DNA of 64,000 bases, taken from assembly GCA_037892935.1 (NCBI GenBank), contig JAYXKI010000004.1, positions 1,054,001 to 1,118,000 of the forward strand, written 5' to 3'. The stretch is from Phlebopus portentosus (lineage: Eukaryota; Basidiomycota; Agaricomycetes; Boletales; Boletinellaceae). Positions 59,359-64,000 of the stretch are shown in pieces; position 1 is the stretch's first letter, and the number at the start of each line of letters is the position of its first letter. A model generated the notes under the pieces. That model saw only the letters and a program-made list of their open reading frames with translations, was not told the DNA's origin and ran no database searches. Made by a program: the position numbers and the translations under genes.

Positions 59359-59484
59359 GGGCCGGTATATCAGGCCTCGGCCGGTTGCTTGGGGGTCGCG
59401 ATCCAGATCAAATTGTCATTCAACCGAATAACTTCCCAATATTGAAATATGTACAGAAATGACTTGTCCTGTTCTTACATGTAT

Positions 59485-62131
59485 CTACTCCGCAAAGGAT
59501 TCTGATTTCAGCATATCCGCAGCCTTAAGGTTGAACATCAATGACTGATATCCTCAGGAAAAGACGAGTACCGAATACCTTTTCTCCGACGGCGTATGCG
59601 ACAGATTGTGTGTGACAGGATAGCTCCTAAACGAACCATTATGCTCACCGTCGAGGAGAAAGGAGAAAATATAATTACCAAGGGCACGATCGACAAGTCC
59701 ACCTGCAACACTCGTGCTTCAGTCGCATCTCAAGCCAAGGAATCTGAGTACTTACAATGCGAAGATTCGATGTTCCATAAACTCGGAGTTCACTGTCAAC
59801 GACACCCCCATCCGCCCGAGGAAGCATCGAGGCAGTACCAACAGGGTGATATACCGAAATAAATTGATCTCTGATATATTCTTTTAGAGTGTTGTCGTCT
59901 TTGAGAGCCTCAATGGGTGGAAGCACCAAGGACTTCACAATTTCGCTCAGAGGTGGTGTCTTGTATAGCCGAAGAGCAAGTCGAACGATGCATGCGAGAA
60001 GGTCCAGGTCTGCTTCGTTTGACAGGTAGTTCGGGTCAATTTCTGGGGAAACGAGCGGGTCCGCAGAGGCAATGTGAACCGACCCCCGGGATAGCGGGTG
60101 CATCAGGGCGCACGCAAGCCTGGTATACTTCTTCCCCTCTGCCGGAACAGAATTGGGAACAACAGAATGTCCGATGAATTGTAATATTCTTCGGTCGCAG
60201 AACATCGAAATTTAAGTAATGCAATTTTTGACCCCATAATCGAGGAGCTCACTCAGCCTGTGCTTGCGTTTCGTCTTCCATGAACGTTTGCTGGAATTTG
60301 TATTGCTTCTCCAACCCCGCTCTCAAAGAAGGCGAGGAGGCCGAAGCACTCTCGGCGAATTTCGAACGGCAATGATCCTCCCAGAATGAAATCGCCTCTG
60401 TAGGACCAAGTTGTTTGGCAGACAGGAATATATAAGCAGGTATTGGTATAAAAGAGAAATGACCACGCTGTTGTTTGCTGATGAAAAATTAGCATGATAC
60501 TGTGCTGCAATTGAAAACCGCTGCCTTACTAAAGATCCTCGTGTTTTTTGATAAAAGCAGGCTCTTTCATTACATCGAATGTTTCGTCATCATTATCGAT
60601 CTCGGCAATGGTAGCGACCGATATATGGTCCTCTAAATCATTCATCTTCATCACTGCTTGATGGAAGGACGAAGTTTGCCAGACGTACGCAAATTTTCGC
60701 CGACGCCGGGCAGGTCTACTACGCAACTAATGCCATGACGCGCCAAAAGTTCCGGGTTCCCAATTCCAGAGAGTTCAAGAATGTGTGGTGTCTGGAGCGA
60801 ACCTATGGAGTGGTAAGTTGCCAGCCAAGCATACTAGTTACAGTACATGATGCCATTCTCACCCGCAGATAGAATTACGTCGCGTCGTATTCGTTTAATA
60901 CATGAGGTGAGACCATCCTTGACAACTTCGACTCCGACAGCCTTTTGAAGAGCATCATTTCTACGAACAAGAATTACCTACCGGGAGAGTTCGGTCAGCT
61001 CCCGCACGTAAGTCGCTCCTATTGCCAACATTTACCCTCGTAACTTGTGCCGCACTAAGCACACGGAAGTTATTACGATGTATATTTGGCTGGAGGTAAG
61101 CCGTGACTGCATAAGAACGAGTCGATGTGCGAGGATCGATAGAACAGAACGCGCTTATACTCCCGACATTAGTACCCGTACCCTTGATATTAGGAAAGTC
61201 AGTTCTCGCGTGAACCTTGCTTCCGCAGCGGAGGCATGAACTGTAGCAGCTTACTGTTTCCGGATTTCTTGGGATCCCCAAATTGTCGGCGGAGTCGAAA
61301 AGTCTTGCATGGGCATCAGTCCACTCTCTCGGCAGAGATTTGATAACGGGACCTGTATCCAATGCATCAGGATAGCTTCTAAGACTCGATTGTCTCGTAC
61401 CTTCGGTACCGTAAAGTTTAGTATCGGCGTGTTGAATGGCTGCGTATCGCTTTGCATCCCCTACTGATAACATAGTGTCCGGGACAGTGGTCTCGCACTT
61501 GATGTAGTAACCATGAGCAGATCAGTAGAACGACAGGCTATCTCAAATGAGCAAAATAATACAACTTTCTTCATGTAGTGAAGGAGACTCTCCCAGTTCC
61601 AGCCCTCATTGCCGAGTCCTTCTAATGCATCGCACTCTGCCTTTGACGGGTGGAACATTCCCATATAATTGAGCTACATACAGTAACTGTTCAGGATATT
61701 TGCTACTTGAACACTACACCGGGCGTACCAAAGATGATCCCCCAAGGCCTTTCCCGCGCGGCTGGTCGACAACTTTATTATTCGCGTGCTTTTGAGGAAC
61801 GGTCACAAATGACCAATCATAAATTGGATTGCCAACGGCATGGCCGATCATGCCTGACATCACGATCAGCTTGGAATATAGACCGTACATGGAATGTGGT
61901 GTCTTACCTGGTACATCGATTTCCGGCACAGAGTCGTGGTAGCTGCCCGCCTCAACGACAAGGACAGAGATCATTGGGTTTTCCGTCAATCTAAGGGACA
62001 CTCAGTGGGCCATCGCCTAGCATGCTGAATGAGGCCCACCGTGAAGCAAGCGCTAGACCGGCTGTTCCCCCTCCAACAATAATATAGTCATGTTCGATAG
62101 ACTCCGCGGTAGAAACGTCAACGAAAGGCAT
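59485..62131 (-). CDS. GMC-family flavin oxidoreductase, aryl-alcohol-oxidase-like
   Basis: The start MPFVDVSTAESIEHDYIIVG is at 62131. The FAD-binding motif is GGGTAGLALASR, completed across an intron by LTENP and ISVLVVEAG. Further blocks are PRGKGLGGSS, GTGTNVGSISAF, the SLQTPHILELSGIG-type signature (read as GSLQTPHILELSGIGN), LPGVGENL and the C-terminal YHPVGTASM. The last exons give VDLSIVPL, then HTQSVAYAVGEKAADMLK, ending at 59485. The His pair in YHPVG and HTQ is the arrangement of aryl-alcohol oxidases. No signal peptide is evident at the N-terminus, so secretion is uncertain. Ten or more introns. Activity on aromatic or aliphatic alcohols with hydrogen peroxide release is inferred. 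Confidence 0.82.
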
Positions 62132-62560
62132 AATAAAATCACGATCGAAGGATTGTAAGAACAATATCAAACAAGATAAAGCGTAAACTTGCTAACTTGA
62201 TGAAGGTCAGGAGATAACGATGTGAATAATGTACTAAAAATAGGTAATTCATCACAGACAAGCCAGAAACGCATCGTCCCTACCCAAAAACTGAATGGCC
62301 ATTGAAGCGAGGGTGACACTCGGCTTATAAAGGTGCCGCACACGCCCCGCATTGCCACGCACCAGAAAGCTATCCAAACAAGAATTAAAAGCTGACAAGC
62401 TTAAACAGTATGAATTATAAGAATATCTTTAGCGGGTTGCAGATGACTTTGAATCAGCGTCAGTTGCCTAGACTTAGAGCAACAGCAACGCAAAACATAC
62501 AAAGAGAAAGACGATTGTGATTTTTAAGATATGTAGCCACGGAACATAAAGCACCGATAC
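62132..62560. other. Intergenic, GMC promoter and GH7 3' end
   Basis: About 430 bp; both flanking genes are on the minus strand. No further feature seen. Confidence 0.4.
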
Positions 62561-63988
62561 TTAATGGGCAAAGGTGGAACCGATGTCACCGAATTTAATG
62601 TTGGAAAAGACAACAGAAGCACTCGCACTCTGCGACTCGACCTGCGTCGGCTGTCCAGACGTCGTCGCGCAGTTCCCGCGAGCCACTCCAGGGTTCGTCG
62701 CAGGAACATCCGTCGGGTAGTCGCTGTCCAGCCAGAGCATGTTCACAGCATGGTCGTCCCACACGCTCATCACCAGCGACATCCCGTTGTCGAACGCCGT
62801 TCCCATCTGCTTCAGACCGCCGAGCGACTCGAACGTGTTCGTGTCACCAAATGCCTCTTTCTGAGCATTGCAGAACTCGTCCGTGATGGAGTCGTACGCC
62901 GCCATTCCCGGGATGTTCACCTTCGAGTTCTGGATCACCATCCCGTTCTGCACGTACAGTCGGCGGATCTCCGACAGCGAACCAGTCGTCGTGTTGTCCG
63001 CCGTCAGGAACTGTGTCACCACAGTGAATTTGGACCGCGTGTCCACCGTCATCCCCGGGCCGAGGAACGTTTTGTCGCCCATACGGAACGAATTGAAGTC
63101 GCACCCGTCCTTGTCGCAGATGCCGTCGTAGCGCTCGTCTCCGTCTCCGCACTGCGTCCCCGAGCACCGCGTCTGGCTCTGCACGGAGCATACATGAGGT
63201 GTCACCGCAGCCGCCATCGAGTTCGCCTCCCAGACGTCCATCTCATTACAGCACGAGCCAAACATACCCGATCCCGCGTTCGGGTCGCTTGCCGACGCAG
63301 CCCAGCCCTCAACGTTTGCCTGAGCAGGGTATTAGCTTGTAACGTGGATTAACAGAAAAGAGACAGATGTACGTACCTCACCGTTGATGAACTTGATATC
63401 GTGCGGACATTGCGTATCGCAGTAACCCGTTCCGTACTTCGCGCCCGCCTTGTTCGTCGGGAACCGTGTCATACCACCGTCTGCATCCATCTCCACAAAG
63501 TACAGAGCTCCGTTGAGACCACATGGCAGGTTCGACATGTCGACATCAAATGTAAACTCCTGGTTCTTCAGGTGGAACATCTGGTAGTGGCTCTGGTCCG
63601 CCATCAGGTACACACGAGATCCGATGTTCTTCTGCTGCGACTGCGTCACGAACTTGAGCGTCAGCGCATTCCCGGATGTCGTTATCCCGTAAGTTCCAGC
63701 ATAGTCAGCGCCATCGAGCGCGCAGTTCTGCGCACACGTCGCGCCGTCGGGACACAGAGATGTGTCCCAAGTGTTGCCGGTGTAGCAGTTCGTGTATCCG
63801 CTCGTCGTGTGCAGCCAGCGCCAGTTCGAGTCAAGGACGATGGACCGAGACTGAGTCGAGCAACTCCCGCTTCCAGTACATTGCTGAACAGACAGAGACG
63901 GATGGTTTTCTGCCGTGACCGTGCCCACTTGCTGGCCGCGGACGACGGCAAGGAGGGTGAAACAAAGTAGAGTTGCGGCGGGGAACAT
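62561..63988 (-). CDS. GH7 cellobiohydrolase (CBH I type) without CBM1, copy 2
   Basis: The two exons are 63377-63988 and 62561-63319, about 456 residues. The first exon is exactly as long (612 nt) as that of the copy at 38040. The signal peptide ([14 protein letters not shown]) is followed by [14 protein letters not shown] and the GH7 module; the catalytic motif is EMDVWEAN. The protein ends at [10 protein letters not shown], again without linker or CBM1. Its intron (63320-63376) has a normal GT donor where copy 1 has GC. A GTG-started extension at 63991 is ignored in favour of the ATG at 63988. The enzyme releases cellobiose from cellulose in the medium. Confidence 0.95.
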
Positions 63989-64000
63989 CACTTCGATAGA

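Noticed and set aside
62564..63352. 262-codon plus-strand frame
   Set aside because: Antisense of GH7 copy 2, Arg/His-rich, and crosses that gene's intron.
63401..63970. 189-codon plus-strand frame
   Set aside because: Antisense of GH7 copy 2 exon 1.
1..64000. CRISPR arrays, tRNA and rRNA genes
   Set aside because: No regular spaced repeats, no tRNA T-loop context or rRNA sequence was noticed; arrays are not expected in a fungal nuclear genome. A covariance-model scan was not possible here.

Overview
The window looks like a piece of nuclear genome from a filamentous basidiomycete, most likely a wood- or litter-decaying Agaricomycete. Genes are split by many short introns (about 50-70 nt). 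The gene content is typical of that group: two GH7 cellobiohydrolases, a sedolisin and a pepsin-like protease, an aryl-alcohol-oxidase-like GMC enzyme, and several Agaricomycete-style seven-transmembrane proteins. I saw no tRNA, rRNA or CRISPR array. Gene models were spliced by eye; exon edges are approximate unless positions are given.

Layout. 1-9 kb is AT-rich and full of transposons: a Tc1/mariner element (522-3649) split by an LTR-like 1.5 kb insertion, and two 1082-bp foldback elements (3670-4751 and 7409-8490), the second nested in a small MITE (7394-8689). Between them lies an intact short gene for a stand-alone Zn(2)-Cys(6) protein (5938-6545), with a decayed relative at 10612-11219. 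12-23 kb holds a pepsin-like protease with an abnormal splice donor, a DUF6533-type membrane protein, a MYND-like zinc-finger gene, a small secreted protein and a sedolisin. 23-33 kb holds a WRN-type 3'-5' exonuclease, an acyl-CoA dehydrogenase divergent from a probably frame-broken carboxylesterase, a stand-alone indole-3-glycerol-phosphate synthase and an aldo-keto reductase. 33-36.5 kb is a tail-to-tail pair of seven-transmembrane paralogues. 38-41 kb has the first GH7 gene and a DUF1275 membrane protein; 41-45 kb appears empty; 45-50 kb has an acetate-transporter-family gene, a decayed cytochrome P450 and a second DUF6533-type protein.

51.5-59.4 kb is the most coherent group: an NCS1 nucleobase/allantoin-type permease divergent from a PuuE-type polysaccharide-deacetylase-fold protein, then an amidase and a second PuuE-type gene. 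Uptake plus two kinds of amide hydrolase suggests use of an amide or cyclic ureide nitrogen source. The first PuuE-type protein lacks the histidines that the second keeps. The window closes with the GMC oxidoreductase and the second GH7 gene, both on the minus strand.
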